From NCBI RefSeq assembly GCF_017310035.1, contig NZ_CP022296.1, positions 62,001-126,000 of the forward strand: a stretch of 64,000 bases of DNA. Reading direction: 5' to 3'. Both the position numbers and the translations under genes were made by a program. This DNA is from Nocardioides sp. S5 (GTDB lineage: Bacteria; Actinomycetota; Actinomycetes; Propionibacteriales; Nocardioidaceae). Numbering within the stretch: position 1 is the stretch's first letter; each line of letters starts with the position of its first letter. The notes below the pieces were generated by a model. The model was not told the DNA's origin and made no database searches. It saw nothing but the letters and a program-made list of their open reading frames with translations. Shown one piece after another: positions 16,428-25,033 of the stretch.

Positions 16428-17309
16428 CTACTTCAGCAGCTTCGACATCCGCCGGTCCGCCAGCGGCTTCCCGCCGGTCTGGCACGTCGCGCAGTACTGC
16501 AGGCTCGAGTCCGCGAAGGACACCTCGCGCACGACGTCACCGCAGACCGGACAGGCCTGGCCGGTGCGGCCGTGCACCGCCAGGTTGCTCTTCTTCTCGC
16601 CCTTGAGCTCGCTCGCGGCGAGCCCGCTCGAGCGCTGGACCGCCTCGCCCAGCGTGCCGCGGATGGCGGCGTACAACGTCTCGAGGTCGTCGTCCTCGAG
16701 GCTGTTGGCCGGCTTGAAGGGCGACATCCGCGCGGCGTGGAGGATCTCGTCGGAGTAGGCGTTGCCGATGCCGGCGATGATCGACTGCATCCGCATCACG
16801 CCCTTGATCTGCTTGCGCCCCTCGGCCTCGAGGATCCCGCGCAGCACCTCGATCGTGAAGTCGTCGGAGAGCGGGTCCGGCCCCAGCCGCGCGATGCCCT
16901 CGACCTGCTGCGGGTCGCGCACGACGTAGATCGCCAGGCCCTTGCGGGTGCCGGCCTCGGTGATGTCGAGCCCGGGCTGCGTGTCGAGGTCGGGGTCGTC
17001 GATGACCACCCGCGCGGCGAGCGGGTTCTTGCTGTTGGGCCGGGCGGGCAGCGCCGGCACCTCGTCGCGCCACCGGATCCAGCCGGCGCGCGCGAGGTGG
17101 ATGACGAGGTGGACCCCGCTGGCGTCGATGTCGAGGAACTTGCCGTGGCGCGTCACGTCCTCGACGAGCGTGCCGTGCAGGGCGTGCAGCGGCGGGTCGA
17201 AGGTCTTGAGGGCGCTGAAGGCGGCGAGGTCGACGCGGCTGATGGCGCGACCGACGAGGCGGCCGCGCAGGTCCTGGACGAGGGCTTCGACCTCGGGCAG
17301 CTCGGGCAC
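16428..17309 (-). CDS. Fpg/Nei-family DNA glycosylase
   Basis: A 293-residue base-excision repair glycosylase/AP lyase. The GTG at 17309 gives VPELPEVEALV; after removal of the first residue the N-terminal Pro is the Schiff-base nucleophile and the next Glu the acid. HGKFLDI supplies the conserved Lys, QSIIAGIGNAYSDEIL the helix-two-turn-helix entry, and CPVCGD with CATCQ the C-terminal zinc finger. It removes oxidised bases; whether purines (MutM) or pyrimidines (Nei) cannot be told here. A TAGACT box lies 7 bp before the GTG. It is divergent from the gene at 17356. Confidence 0.93.
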   Translation of the reverse strand: MPELPEVEALVQDLRGRLVGRAISRVDLAAFSALKTFDPPLHALHGTLVEDVTRHGKFLDIDASGVHLVIHLARAGWIRWRDEVPALPARPNSKNPLAARVVIDDPDLDTQPGLDITEAGTRKGLAIYVVRDPQQVEGIARLGPDPLSDDFTIEVLRGILEAEGRKQIKGVMRMQSIIAGIGNAYSDEILHAARMSPFKPANSLEDDDLETLYAAIRGTLGEAVQRSSGLAASELKGEKKSNLAVHGRTGQACPVCGDVVREVSFADSSLQYCATCQTGGKPLADRRMSKLLK

Positions 17310-17316
17310 GAAGTCG

Positions 17317-17350
17317 AGTCTAGGCAGATCTGTGTGCGTCGGGTCACAAT
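17317..17350. promoter_or_regulatory. Divergent promoter pair for the glycosylase and an 87-residue protein
   Basis: The two start codons are 46 bp apart. TAGACT (17322-17317, minus strand) and CACAAT (17345-17350, plus strand) are the likely -10 boxes, each 5-7 bp from its start codon. Their -35 regions must overlap the opposite gene's promoter, so the genes are probably read in competition or under shared control. Confidence 0.6.
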
Positions 17351-17355
17351 GGGAC

Positions 17356-17619
17356 ATGGCCCAGCAGCGCACTCCTCGCACCGGGGCGGTCTTCCTCGAC
17401 CCCCGCGGTGAGGACCGCTCCATGCGGGTGACCTGGCACCAGGAGCAGCAGGTCGTGGTGCTCTCGCTGTGGCGCGACAACGTGTGCGCCGGCACCTTCC
17501 GCCTCGCCGCCGACGAGGTGCCGGACCTGATCGCGCTCCTGCGCCGCGGGCTCGACGAGGCGTACGACGCGGCACGCGAGCGGGTCGACCGGGTGGAGCG
17601 GCCGAGCCGGGCGGGCTGA
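17356..17619 (+). CDS. Conserved small hypothetical protein
   Basis: An 87-residue soluble protein. The core MRVTWHQEQQVVVLSLWRDNVCAGTFRLAA looks like paired beta strands, followed by a helix (EVPDLIALLRRGLDEAYDAARERV). The ATG at 17356 is used because a CACAAT box lies 5 bp before it and the upstream frame is antisense to the glycosylase gene. Head-to-head with the glycosylase gene; function unknown. Confidence 0.7.
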   Translation: MAQQRTPRTGAVFLDPRGEDRSMRVTWHQEQQVVVLSLWRDNVCAGTFRLAADEVPDLIALLRRGLDEAYDAARERVDRVERPSRAG

Positions 17620-17635
17620 GGCCCGCCGTCGTTGC

Positions 17636-17724
17636 TTTCCCCGGGTACCCGGGGAAACTGGAGGTTCCAGTGCGAAGCTTCGCGGGTGAGGCTCGATCTT
17701 CCCCGGGTGGCCGGGGATCCCGAC
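17636..17724. repeat. Interspersed hairpin repeat, copy A
   Basis: Three adjacent palindromic stems: TTTCCCCGGG-TA-CCCGGGGAAA, a central stem around CGAAGCTTCG, and CCCCGGGTGGCCGGGG. It shares the 16-mer CCCGGGGAAACTGGAG and the 14-mer CGAAGCTTCGCGGG, in the same order and spacing, with the copy at 51581-51674. It lies between the small protein gene and the AAA ATPase gene and may end transcription, but the shared design marks it as a repeat family. Confidence 0.75.
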
Positions 17725-17790
17725 AGCGGCCGACTCGCGGACTATCCGGCAATCTAAGGCGCGGCCTAGATTCCCCGATACCGTCTGATC

Positions 17791-18987
17791 GTGGACCCGA
17801 TCCGGAACCCGTACGCCCCCGGCGCGGGACAGCGCCCCCCCGAGCTCGCCGGCCGCGACGAGCAGCTCGCCGCCTTCGAGGTCGTGCTCGAGCGCGTCGC
17901 CAAGGGGCGCCCCGAGCGCAGCCTGGTGCTGACCGGGTTGCGCGGCGTCGGCAAGACCGTCCTGCTCAACGCGCTGCGCGGCGCCGCCGTACGCAAGGGG
18001 TGGGGGACCGGCAAGCTCGAGGCGCGGCCGGGGCAGGGCCTGCGTCGCCCGCTGAGCAGCGCGCTCCACCAGGCGGTGCGCGAGCTCGGGCACCGCGACG
18101 AGGACTCGGTCGACCACGTCCTGGGTGTGATCAAGTCCTTCGCCCACCGTGACGCCGGCACCGCTGCGAAGCTCAAGGACCAGTGGAGTCCCGGCATCGA
18201 CGCCCCCGCCGTGCGCGGGCGGGCCGACTCCGGCGACATCGAGATCGACCTCGTCGAGCTCTTCACCGACCTCGGCGGCCTGGCCGCAGACGTGGGCAAG
18301 GGCATCGGCATCTTCATCGACGAGATGCAGGACCTCGGCCCCGACGACATCTCGGCACTGTGCGCGGCCTGCCACGAGCTGAGCCAGTCGGGCCTGCCGG
18401 TGATCGTGGTCGGCGCGGGCCTCCCGCACCTGCCGGCAGTGCTGAGCGCGAGCAAGTCCTACAGCGAGCGGCTCTTCCGCTACCAGCGCATCGACCGGCT
18501 CTCCCGCGAGGCCGCCGACCGCGCGCTCGAGGCGCCGGCCGCGGACGAGGACGCGGCGTACGCCGACGACGCGCTGGCTGCGATGTACGACGCCACCGGC
18601 GGCTACCCCTACTTCATCCAGGCCTACGGCAAGGCCGTGTGGGACCTCGCCCCGCGCTCGCCGATCACGGCCGACGACGTCGCGGTCGCCGCGCCCGAGG
18701 CCGAGTCCGAGCTCGCGGTCGGCTTCTTCGGCTCACGCTACGAGCGCGCCACGCCGGGGGAGCGTGACTACCTGATGGCGATGGCCGAGGTCGCGGCCGC
18801 GCAGGACGAGGCCGAGGGCGACGCGGTGCTCAGCGCCGACGTCGCGGCGAGCCTCGGCAAGAAGCCGCAGTCGCTCTCACCGGCGCGCGACTCCCTGCTC
18901 AAGAAGGGCCTCGTCTACTCCGGCGAGCGCGGCCGGATCGCCTTCACGGTCCCGCACTTCGGGCGCTACCTGCGCGAACGGGGCTGA
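17791..18987 (+). CDS. AAA-type ATPase with winged-helix tail
   Basis: A 398-residue ATPase of the AAA_16/archaeal-ATPase style. Walker A is TGLRGVGKT (about residue 48-56), Walker B is IGIFIDEMQDL (about 172-182), and VVGAGLPHLP is a sensor-like strand. The C-terminal 100 residues look like a winged-helix domain (ASLGKKPQSLSPARDSLLKKGLVYSGERGRIAFTVPHFGRYLRE), as in Orc1/Cdc6-like and STAND-type proteins. It may switch on DNA or protein partners; none is encoded beside it. The GTG start has TACCGT 6 bp upstream. Confidence 0.85.
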   Translation: MDPIRNPYAPGAGQRPPELAGRDEQLAAFEVVLERVAKGRPERSLVLTGLRGVGKTVLLNALRGAAVRKGWGTGKLEARPGQGLRRPLSSALHQAVRELGHRDEDSVDHVLGVIKSFAHRDAGTAAKLKDQWSPGIDAPAVRGRADSGDIEIDLVELFTDLGGLAADVGKGIGIFIDEMQDLGPDDISALCAACHELSQSGLPVIVVGAGLPHLPAVLSASKSYSERLFRYQRIDRLSREAADRALEAPAADEDAAYADDALAAMYDATGGYPYFIQAYGKAVWDLAPRSPITADDVAVAAPEAESELAVGFFGSRYERATPGERDYLMAMAEVAAAQDEAEGDAVLSADVAASLGKKPQSLSPARDSLLKKGLVYSGERGRIAFTVPHFGRYLRERG

Positions 18988-18993
18988 CGGGCT

Positions 18994-20409
18994 TCACCGC
19001 TCGGGCGGCACCCGGAGCTCGCGCGGCAGCTCCTCGAGCAGCCGCAGCCACAGCTCGGCGGCGGTGGGGTACGACGCCACGGCGTGGCGCAGGACGTGGA
19101 CCGGCACCCTGCCGGTGATCGCGACCGTCGCGGCGTGCACCAGCTCACCGGCCTCCGGGCCGACGAAGGTCGCGCCGAGCAGGAGTCGTGAGTCGGTCTC
19201 GACGACCAGCTGGGCGTGTCCCACGACGTGGTCGCGCAGCAGGCCGGTGCCGGCAGCGGCCGACGTCGGGACGCGGGAGGTGACCACCTCGTGTCCGGCG
19301 TCGCGGGCCTGCGCCTCGGTGAGGCCGACGCTCGCGACCTCCGGGTCGCTGAACACGACCTGTGGCACGGGCGCCTCGCGGTCCGGCTCCCACGCCACCT
19401 CGCCGGCGGCGGCCGCGGCGATGCGGGCGCCGACCAGGCGGGCCTGGTGCTTGCCCCAGTGGGTCAGCGGCGGGCCACCGCTGGCGTCGCCCACGGCGTG
19501 CAGCCACTCGGGCAGCCGGCCACCGGTGACGTCGTCGGGGGTGAGCCCGACGGAGTCCAGGCCGAGGTCGTCGAGCCGCGGCGCGCGCCCGATCGAGAGC
19601 AGGAGCTCGTCGGCCTCGAGCTCACCCGCCGAGGTGGTCAGGGTGACCGTGCCTCCGTGGATGCGCCCGACCCCGGTGGCCTCTGCGCCCTCCCGGCGTA
19701 CGCCGGTCACGTCGGTCTGCAGGTGCACGGTGACGCCCCGCGCGCGCAGGCCCTCCAGGACGGCCTCGCCCGCGAAGGGCTCGGTGCGCCCGAGCAGGCG
19801 TCGGTCGCGCACCACGAGGGTCACCTCGGAGCCGAGGGCGGACATCCAGGTCGCGGCCTCGCAGGCGACGACCCCGCCGCCGACCACGACGAGGCGGTCC
19901 GGCACCTCGGTCACCGCGGTGGCGTCGCGCGAGTCCCACGGCAGGGCGTCGGCGTACATCTGCGGCACGTGGGCCGCGCTGCCGGTCGCGATCACCACGG
20001 CCCGCCGGGCCCGGACGGTGCGCTCGCCGTCGGATCCCGACACCCGGACCGTCCGCTCGCCGACCAGCCGGGCGTCGCCGCGCAGGACCGCGAGCCCGGC
20101 GCCCTCGGCCCAGGTGACCTGTCCGGCGTCGTCGTAGTGCGACACCCAGGCATCGCGCCGCTCGAGCAGCGCCTTCGGCGCCACGTGGGCAGTCGAGACC
20201 CCCGGCAGGTCGGCGGTGAGGTCGGCGACGGCGATCGGGCGCAGCAGCGCCTTGCTGGGCATGCACGCCCAGTAGCTGCACTCGCCGCCGAGCAGCTCGC
20301 GCTCGACGATGACAGCGGTCATGTCGGTGCCCTCGACGGCGTACTGCGCGGCGTTCTCGCCCGCCGGTCCGCCTCCGATGACGATGACGTCGTACTCGAG
20401 GTCGTCCAT
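18994..20409 (-). CDS. FAD-dependent pyridine nucleotide-disulfide oxidoreductase
   Basis: A 471-residue flavoprotein of the lipoamide dehydrogenase/mercuric reductase family. It shows the FAD site DVIVIGGGPAGENAA, a NAD(P) site VVVGGGVVACEAATW, and the C-terminal dimer domain. The usual redox motif GGxCxxxGCxPSK reads GGECSYWACMPSK, so both Cys are present. The substrate is unknown; it is not near any lipoyl enzyme or mer gene. The ATG at 20409 has TAGTGT 7 bp upstream. It is divergent from the riboswitch-controlled terC. Confidence 0.9.
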   Translation of the reverse strand: MDDLEYDVIVIGGGPAGENAAQYAVEGTDMTAVIVERELLGGECSYWACMPSKALLRPIAVADLTADLPGVSTAHVAPKALLERRDAWVSHYDDAGQVTWAEGAGLAVLRGDARLVGERTVRVSGSDGERTVRARRAVVIATGSAAHVPQMYADALPWDSRDATAVTEVPDRLVVVGGGVVACEAATWMSALGSEVTLVVRDRRLLGRTEPFAGEAVLEGLRARGVTVHLQTDVTGVRREGAEATGVGRIHGGTVTLTTSAGELEADELLLSIGRAPRLDDLGLDSVGLTPDDVTGGRLPEWLHAVGDASGGPPLTHWGKHQARLVGARIAAAAAGEVAWEPDREAPVPQVVFSDPEVASVGLTEAQARDAGHEVVTSRVPTSAAAGTGLLRDHVVGHAQLVVETDSRLLLGATFVGPEAGELVHAATVAITGRVPVHVLRHAVASYPTAAELWLRLLEELPRELRVPPER

Positions 20410-20461
20410 GGTCGCGACACTACGGTGCGCGCTCGACTGGCGACCACGTTGAAGCATCACC

Positions 20462-20590
20462 TACACTCCACCGCGAGGGGAGTACCCCACCAACGCTCGT
20501 CGGTCACTACGGCGCCTCAGCAGGCGCCCCGGCGCGCGGCCGATCGCACCAGCGGCGGGGGAGACCTCAGGAACTCGATCCTGAGGAGAC
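20462..20590 (+). promoter_or_regulatory. yybP-ykoY (Mn2+) riboswitch with a translational expression platform
   Basis: Landmarks of the yybP-ykoY element occur in order: GGGGAGTA (20477-20484), GTCACTACGGC (20503-20513) and GGGGGAGACCTC (20557-20568), directly ahead of a TerC gene, the class's usual target. TACACT (20462-20467) is the likely -10 box. P1 would form from GAGG (20475-20478) and CCTC (20565-20568). Without P1, CCTCAGGA (20565-20572) pairs perfectly with TCCTGAGG (20579-20586), which contains the Shine-Dalgarno. Ligand binding would therefore free the ribosome site. Mn2+ as ligand is known for the class, not tested here. Confidence 0.85.
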
Positions 20591-20592
20591 CC

Positions 20593-21594
20593 ATGACGTC
20601 CATCGCGTCCCCGACCCTGTGGTTCATCACCATCGGCGTCGTCGTCGCCCTGCTCGCCGTCGACTTCATCGCCACGCGCCGCCCGCACGAGGTCTCGATG
20701 AAGGAGGCCATCGGCTGGTCGGCGTTCTACGTCGCGCTGCCGCTCGCCTTCGGCCTCTACGTCTGGAACGTCCACGGTGGGGACCGTGGCCTGGAGTACT
20801 ACACCGGCTACCTCGTCGAGAAGACGCTGAGCGTCGACAACCTCTTCGTCTTCATGCTGCTGCTGGCGGCCTTCGCCGTCCCCGAGGTGCTCAAGCAGCG
20901 GGTGCTGCTCTACGGCATCATCGGTGCGCTCGTGCTGCGCGGCATCTTCATCGCCCTCGGCGCGGCGGCGCTCTCGCGCTTCGACTGGGTCTTCCTCATC
21001 TTCGGCGCGATCCTGCTGCTCACCGGGGTCAAGCTGCTGCGTGACGCGATCCGCGGGCAGGAGCACGAGGTCGACGTCGCCCAGATGCGTGTGGTCAAGG
21101 TGATGCGCCGCTTCATGCCCGTCACCGACGAGTACGAGGGCGCGAAGTTCACCGTGGTCAAGGGGGGCGTGCGGGCGCTGACGCCGTTCGCCCTCGTCAC
21201 CGTCGCGGTCTTCGCCACCGACGTGGTGTTCGCCGTCGACTCCGTGCCGGCGGTCTACGGCATCACCGGCGACCCCTACCTGGTCTTCGTCACCAACGCG
21301 TTCGCCCTGCTCGGCCTGCGCGCGCTCTACTTCGTGCTCGAGGGTGCGCTCGGTGCGCTCGCCCACCTCAGCTACGGCCTCGCGGCGATCCTCGGCTTCA
21401 TCGGCTTCAAGCTGGTGCTGCACTGGGCCCACCTGGTCTGGCCGTCGGTGCCGGACGTGCCCACGCTGATGTCGCTGTTCGTCATCCTCGGCATCCTGGC
21501 GGTCACCATCACGACCAGCCTCCTCGCCAACCGCCGCGCCAAGGCGAGGGCGGCCGAGGGCCTCGACGAGGACGAGCCGGTCGGCACGCGCTGA
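20593..21594 (+). CDS. TerC-family membrane metal transporter
   Basis: A 333-residue integral membrane protein with about eight helices. TerC marks are EKTLSVDNLFVFMLLL and VAVFATDVVFAVDSVPAVYGIT, whose acidic residues inside the membrane are thought to bind metal. Relatives (Alx, MeeF/MeeY) export Mn2+, some to metallate secreted enzymes. The Mn2+ riboswitch in front supports that role here. The ATG follows GAGGAG by 5 bases. The C-terminus is a charged cytoplasmic tail. Confidence 0.93.
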   Translation: MTSIASPTLWFITIGVVVALLAVDFIATRRPHEVSMKEAIGWSAFYVALPLAFGLYVWNVHGGDRGLEYYTGYLVEKTLSVDNLFVFMLLLAAFAVPEVLKQRVLLYGIIGALVLRGIFIALGAAALSRFDWVFLIFGAILLLTGVKLLRDAIRGQEHEVDVAQMRVVKVMRRFMPVTDEYEGAKFTVVKGGVRALTPFALVTVAVFATDVVFAVDSVPAVYGITGDPYLVFVTNAFALLGLRALYFVLEGALGALAHLSYGLAAILGFIGFKLVLHWAHLVWPSVPDVPTLMSLFVILGILAVTITTSLLANRRAKARAAEGLDEDEPVGTR

Positions 21595-21803
21595 CCCAGC
21601 TCCGCACGTGGTGCCTCCGACGGCTCCGGGCTAGACCATGTCGGTCCGGTGGCCGTGCGGGGGCATCGCTCCGTGCACGTCCCGACCACTGCTCGGTAAC
21701 ACCGCTCCCGTCCCAGCTGGGCGTGCCTAGGTTCCCTGGCAGATGACGCAGCGGAAACTCGGGAGAAACGCCACGGAATCACCGCTGATCCAGGGAGACG
21801 GTC
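21595..21803. other. 209-bp spacer with a possible promoter
   Basis: Nothing coding is seen. TAGGTT (21728-21733) could be a -10 box for the small gene at 21804, giving a leader of about 60 bases. No clear -35 or terminator hairpin was found. Confidence 0.4.
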
Positions 21804-22013
21804 ATGATCCACCACCTCGCGACCCGCTCGTACGACGACGTGGCGCACGGGGACGCACCGCTCTTCGTGCTCCTCCGCTCCACCCTCGGCCTCCCGCCGG
21901 ACGACCCCCAGTGGTGGGCGTGCGACCCGAAGCGGGTCGAGGTGGACCTGGTGGAGCGCACCCTGGCCGGGCTGCGCGCCTGGGAGCCGGACGCCGACCT
22001 CGGTCGACGGTGA
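21804..22013 (+). CDS. Small hypothetical protein
   Basis: A 69-residue soluble protein, MIHHLATRSYDDVAHGDAPL onward, with a Trp-Trp pair (DDPQWWACDPKRVEVDLVERTL). GGGAGAC lies 6 bases before the ATG. No family recognised. It stands alone between terC and a structured intergenic region, and its codon use matches its neighbours. Confidence 0.5.
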   Translation: MIHHLATRSYDDVAHGDAPLFVLLRSTLGLPPDDPQWWACDPKRVEVDLVERTLAGLRAWEPDADLGRR

Positions 22014-22033
22014 GCAAACGTCTTGCCGATCGC

Positions 22034-22108
22034 CCCCGCGCGGGGTCAACCCCGTGGGAAAGTCTTTGCCCTCGCCGCTGAGTCTCTGGGAGACTCAACC
22101 CCGAGGGC
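22034..22108. ncRNA. Candidate structured RNA or leader
   Basis: Nested perfect stems are present: GCCCTCG (22068-22074) with CGAGGGC (22102-22108), enclosing TGAGTCTC (22079-22086) with GAGACTCA (22090-22097) and a 3-nt loop. GC-rich palindromes lie just upstream (22034-22052). It is about 150 bp ahead of the DUF2087 gene, so it may be a terminator for the gene at 21804, part of a 5' leader, or a small RNA. Confidence 0.4.
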
Positions 22109-22255
22109 GCCGTCCAGCGCCCAGCCCACGCGTCGGCCCCAGTCCGTGCGAGGTGGCGAAGGGGAGCAGATCCTCGGACGCATCCATGAGTCGCATCGTT
22201 GACGCCCGCTGCAGCGGCGCACTGGGGGCGCAGCGCAGTCGAAGGTGATCACGAC

Positions 22256-22729
22256 ATGACCAGGGACAGCGACTTCAAGGACGTCGTGCGTGCGCGCATG
22301 GCCGAGACCGGTGAGGGCTACGCCGCCGCACGGGCCGCCCTGGAGGGGACCCGCAGCCCGCGCCGTGAGGTGTACGAGGCCGCGCGTGCCGAGCAGGAGC
22401 GGCTGGTGGGACGCCTCTTCGCCGACGGGCGCATCGCGCGCGTGCCGGCGAAGCGGAAGGTCCGCGCTGCCGTGCTGCTGGAGGTGGTGCGCCGCTTCGA
22501 GCGGGGGCGCGTGTACTCCGAGCGCGAGGTGAACGACGTCCTGCTCGGGGTGCACGAGGACTTCGCCTACCTGCGCCGCGAGCTGGTGAACTACCGCTAC
22601 CTCGAGCGGGAGGACGGCCGCTACCGGACGGCCGCGCAGGCGCCCGAGCGGGCGGCGGTCGAGCGGCAGGAGATCCCGGCGTGGGAGGCCCACTGGCTGC
22701 CAGGCTTCCTTGCCGACCACGTGCGCTGA
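22256..22729 (+). CDS. DUF2087-domain protein
   Basis: A 157-residue protein. The C-terminal part (VLLEVVRRFERGRVYSEREVNDVLLGVHEDFAYLRRELVNYRYLERE) fits DUF2087, a winged-helix-like domain often found on transcription regulators. The N-terminal 45 residues are helical (ARMAETGEGYAAARAALEG). The ATG at 22256 follows GAAGGTG. It may bind nucleic acid, but no target is visible. Confidence 0.82.
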   Translation: MTRDSDFKDVVRARMAETGEGYAAARAALEGTRSPRREVYEAARAEQERLVGRLFADGRIARVPAKRKVRAAVLLEVVRRFERGRVYSEREVNDVLLGVHEDFAYLRRELVNYRYLEREDGRYRTAAQAPERAAVERQEIPAWEAHWLPGFLADHVR

Positions 22730-22738
22730 CCGCGGCGC

Positions 22739-23158
22739 TCAGCTGCTCCCGCGCGCCCACCCGGGCAGGCGCTGCGCGACGGCGTACGTCGTGACCGAGA
22801 CCGTCGCCGCCAGGAACGTGCCCCACGCCAGGTCGATCGGGACGAGCGCGGCAGGGAAGTCGCGCAGGACCGCGAGGTTCGTGAGGTCCCAGGTGGCGTA
22901 GGTGACGAAGCCGAAGAAGCCGCCCGCGCCGATCGCGCGTCGCCACGAGCCCGCGGCGACCGCCGGGTGGATCACGAAGTAGAGCAGGCCGGCGACGAAG
23001 ATCGCGTAGAAGACGAACGCCGCACCGACGTTGGGTGAGGGCGCCAGCAGGTCGCCGAGGTGGCGCGCGTAGGTGTCCTCCGCGACGGTGCCGAGCCAGA
23101 TCAGGTCGAGCACGCAGAAGACCACGGCGGCGACGGCGTACTGCGCGACCCAGGACAT
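22739..23158 (-). CDS. DUF2177-like four-helix membrane protein
   Basis: A 139-residue membrane protein with four predicted helices. AVVFCVLDLIWLG near the N-terminus and GGFFGFVTYATWDLTNLAVLRDFP in the middle are typical of DUF2177. Function unknown. The ATG at 23158 has CATGCT 7 bp upstream; an in-frame ATG at 23170 would overlap that box and add four residues. It is divergent from the GDPD gene. Confidence 0.78.
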   Translation of the reverse strand: MSWVAQYAVAAVVFCVLDLIWLGTVAEDTYARHLGDLLAPSPNVGAAFVFYAIFVAGLLYFVIHPAVAAGSWRRAIGAGGFFGFVTYATWDLTNLAVLRDFPAALVPIDLAWGTFLAATVSVTTYAVAQRLPGWARGSS

Positions 23159-23233
23159 GGCGTCCAGCATGGCACCCGCCCGTGGGGGGCCGTCCTGCCG
23201 CGCGGAGGTCCCCGGACGTGCCATGCTCGAGCC

Positions 23234-24055
23234 ATGCGTCGTACGCCGCGCATCCGGCGCCCCCGTGAATCCCGCACCCGACCGCAGGTGGTCGCCCACC
23301 GGGGCAGCAGCCACGACACGGCCGAGCACACGCTCGCGGCCTACGTGAAGGCCCTCGACGAGGGCGCCGATGCCCTCGAGTGCGACGTCCGGCTCACCGC
23401 GGACGGCCACCTCGTGTGCGTGCACGACCGCGACCTGAGGCGTACGGCGTCCACCACGGGGCTGGTGTCGACGATGAACCTCGCCGAGCTCGACGAGCTC
23501 GACTTCGCGTCGTGGAAGAGCCCGTGGTCCGACCTCGACGACGAGGCCCCGGACCGGGACCCCGCGGACGGCAAGGTCCTCACCCTGCGCAAGCTCCTCG
23601 AGATGGTCGCCGACTACGACCGGCACGTCGAGCTGGCCATCGAGACCAAGCACCCCACCCGCTACGGCGGGCTGGTCGAGCGACGCCTGGTGGAGACGCT
23701 GGGCGACTTCGGCTGGGACCGGGCGGGGTCCCCGGCCCGGGTGATGAGCTTCTCGCTCAACGCCGTGAGCCGTGTACGCCGCCTCGCGCCGGGGCTCGAG
23801 GTCGTGATGCTCGTCGACAAGGCGCACCACTGGCCGGTGCTGCGCCCGGTCGTCGACGACGACTGGATCATCGGCCCCGGCATCAAGGAGCTGCGCGAGC
23901 ACCCCGGCCTGGGGCGCCACCTGGTCAAGGCGGGGCGCGAGATCCACGTGTGGACCGTCAACACCGCCGACGACCTCGAGATCTGCCTCGACCTCGGGGT
24001 GACGGCCGTGATCAGCGACCGCCCGGCCCACATCCTCGAGCTGCTCGACCGCTGA
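23234..24055 (+). CDS. Glycerophosphodiester phosphodiesterase
   Basis: A 273-residue GDPD-type enzyme that hydrolyses glycerophosphodiesters to glycerol-3-phosphate and an alcohol. The TIM-barrel signature is clear: VVAHRGSSHDTAEHTLAAY holds the catalytic HR, ECDVRLTADGHLVCVHDRDLRR the metal Glu/Asp and second His, and HVELAIETKHP a further acidic residue. It ends WTVNTADDLEICLDLGVTAVISDRP, as in the family. There is no signal peptide, so it is cytoplasmic. The ATG at 23234 has a weak CATGCT box 6 bp before it. Confidence 0.93.
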   Translation: MRRTPRIRRPRESRTRPQVVAHRGSSHDTAEHTLAAYVKALDEGADALECDVRLTADGHLVCVHDRDLRRTASTTGLVSTMNLAELDELDFASWKSPWSDLDDEAPDRDPADGKVLTLRKLLEMVADYDRHVELAIETKHPTRYGGLVERRLVETLGDFGWDRAGSPARVMSFSLNAVSRVRRLAPGLEVVMLVDKAHHWPVLRPVVDDDWIIGPGIKELREHPGLGRHLVKAGREIHVWTVNTADDLEICLDLGVTAVISDRPAHILELLDR

Positions 24056-24089
24056 GCGCGGCGCCGGGACGCCGCACTAGGCTCGGGGA

Positions 24090-25025
24090 ATGGCCAAGAA
24101 GTCGCGCAACCGCAGCACGTCCGCGTCCACCCCCGCTGCCGGCGAGGTCGGCCCCCGCCAGCCCTGCCCCTGCGGCTCGGGCAAGCGCTACAAGGCCTGC
24201 CACGGCGCGGCCGGCGGTGCCGCCCCGACCTTCGTGGCGCGCCCCTTCGAGGGCATGCCCAGCGAGTGCGACGTCATTGCGCTGCGCGAGCTCGTGCCCG
24301 CGGCCACTGCGCCCCTCACGCTCAAGGACGGCGACCGCAGGGTCCGCCTGGCCACCCTGCTGCCCGGCGCAGCACCGGCCATGGTGCGCGACTCCGGCGA
24401 CGTCTGGCTCGGCCTGCAGGTGCAGCACGCCTACGGCAACCCGGCCCGCGACCTCGGTGCCGTCCTCGAGCTGGCCATGGCCACCGAGGAGCCCGGCATC
24501 ATCGGTCTCCTGAGCGCCCCCGGCGAGGGTCCGACCCTCCAGGACCTCATCACCGACACCAGCCTCGACATCACCGTGCACGACGGCTTCGAGTACTGGA
24601 TCGACGACATCCCCGAGCGCGACGCCGGCATGGAGGCCGCCCTCGAGCAGGCCAACGGCGGCGTGATGCCGACCACGCGGCTCACCTCGGTCGAGGCGGC
24701 GTACTGGACCAACGTCGGCACCAAGGAGCACCTGCGCTGGGTCATGCCGCACCCCGAGGACGCGCTGCTGGACGCGCTGGCCCGCCTCCACGCCGCCGGC
24801 CGGGACTCGGTGGTCGAGGGCTCGCGCTTCGTGGGCATGTTCCGTGCGCACGGGCTGCTCGCCCCGGTGTGGGACCTGCCGCTCGGCACCGGCGCCGAGG
24901 TGCTCGAGGAGCCAGCCGCGCGTTTCGCCGCCGACCTCGAGGAGGCCCTGGCCGGCGAGGAGCTCACGGCAGCCGAGCGTTCCGCCCGGGCCGGGCTCGC
25001 CAACCGCCAGGTCACGATCCGGTAA
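24090..25025 (+). CDS. SEC-C motif protein (DUF5926-like)
   Basis: A 311-residue protein. An N-terminal SEC-C zinc motif (PCPCGSGKRYKACHG, residues 28-42) is followed by a 250-residue domain found in actinobacterial proteins of this layout. SEC-C is the metal-binding tail of SecA and recurs on unrelated proteins. Function unknown; zinc binding is likely. The ATG has TAGGCT 6 bp upstream, a leaderless pattern. A strong hairpin follows the gene. Confidence 0.82.
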   Translation: MAKKSRNRSTSASTPAAGEVGPRQPCPCGSGKRYKACHGAAGGAAPTFVARPFEGMPSECDVIALRELVPAATAPLTLKDGDRRVRLATLLPGAAPAMVRDSGDVWLGLQVQHAYGNPARDLGAVLELAMATEEPGIIGLLSAPGEGPTLQDLITDTSLDITVHDGFEYWIDDIPERDAGMEAALEQANGGVMPTTRLTSVEAAYWTNVGTKEHLRWVMPHPEDALLDALARLHAAGRDSVVEGSRFVGMFRAHGLLAPVWDLPLGTGAEVLEEPAARFAADLEEALAGEELTAAERSARAGLANRQVTIR

Positions 25026-25033
25026 GAGCGGCT

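Noticed and set aside
21743..22081. 112-codon plus-strand frame
   Set aside because: It overlaps the better-supported small gene at 21804, which has a ribosome site, and is Arg/Pro-rich like other shadows.
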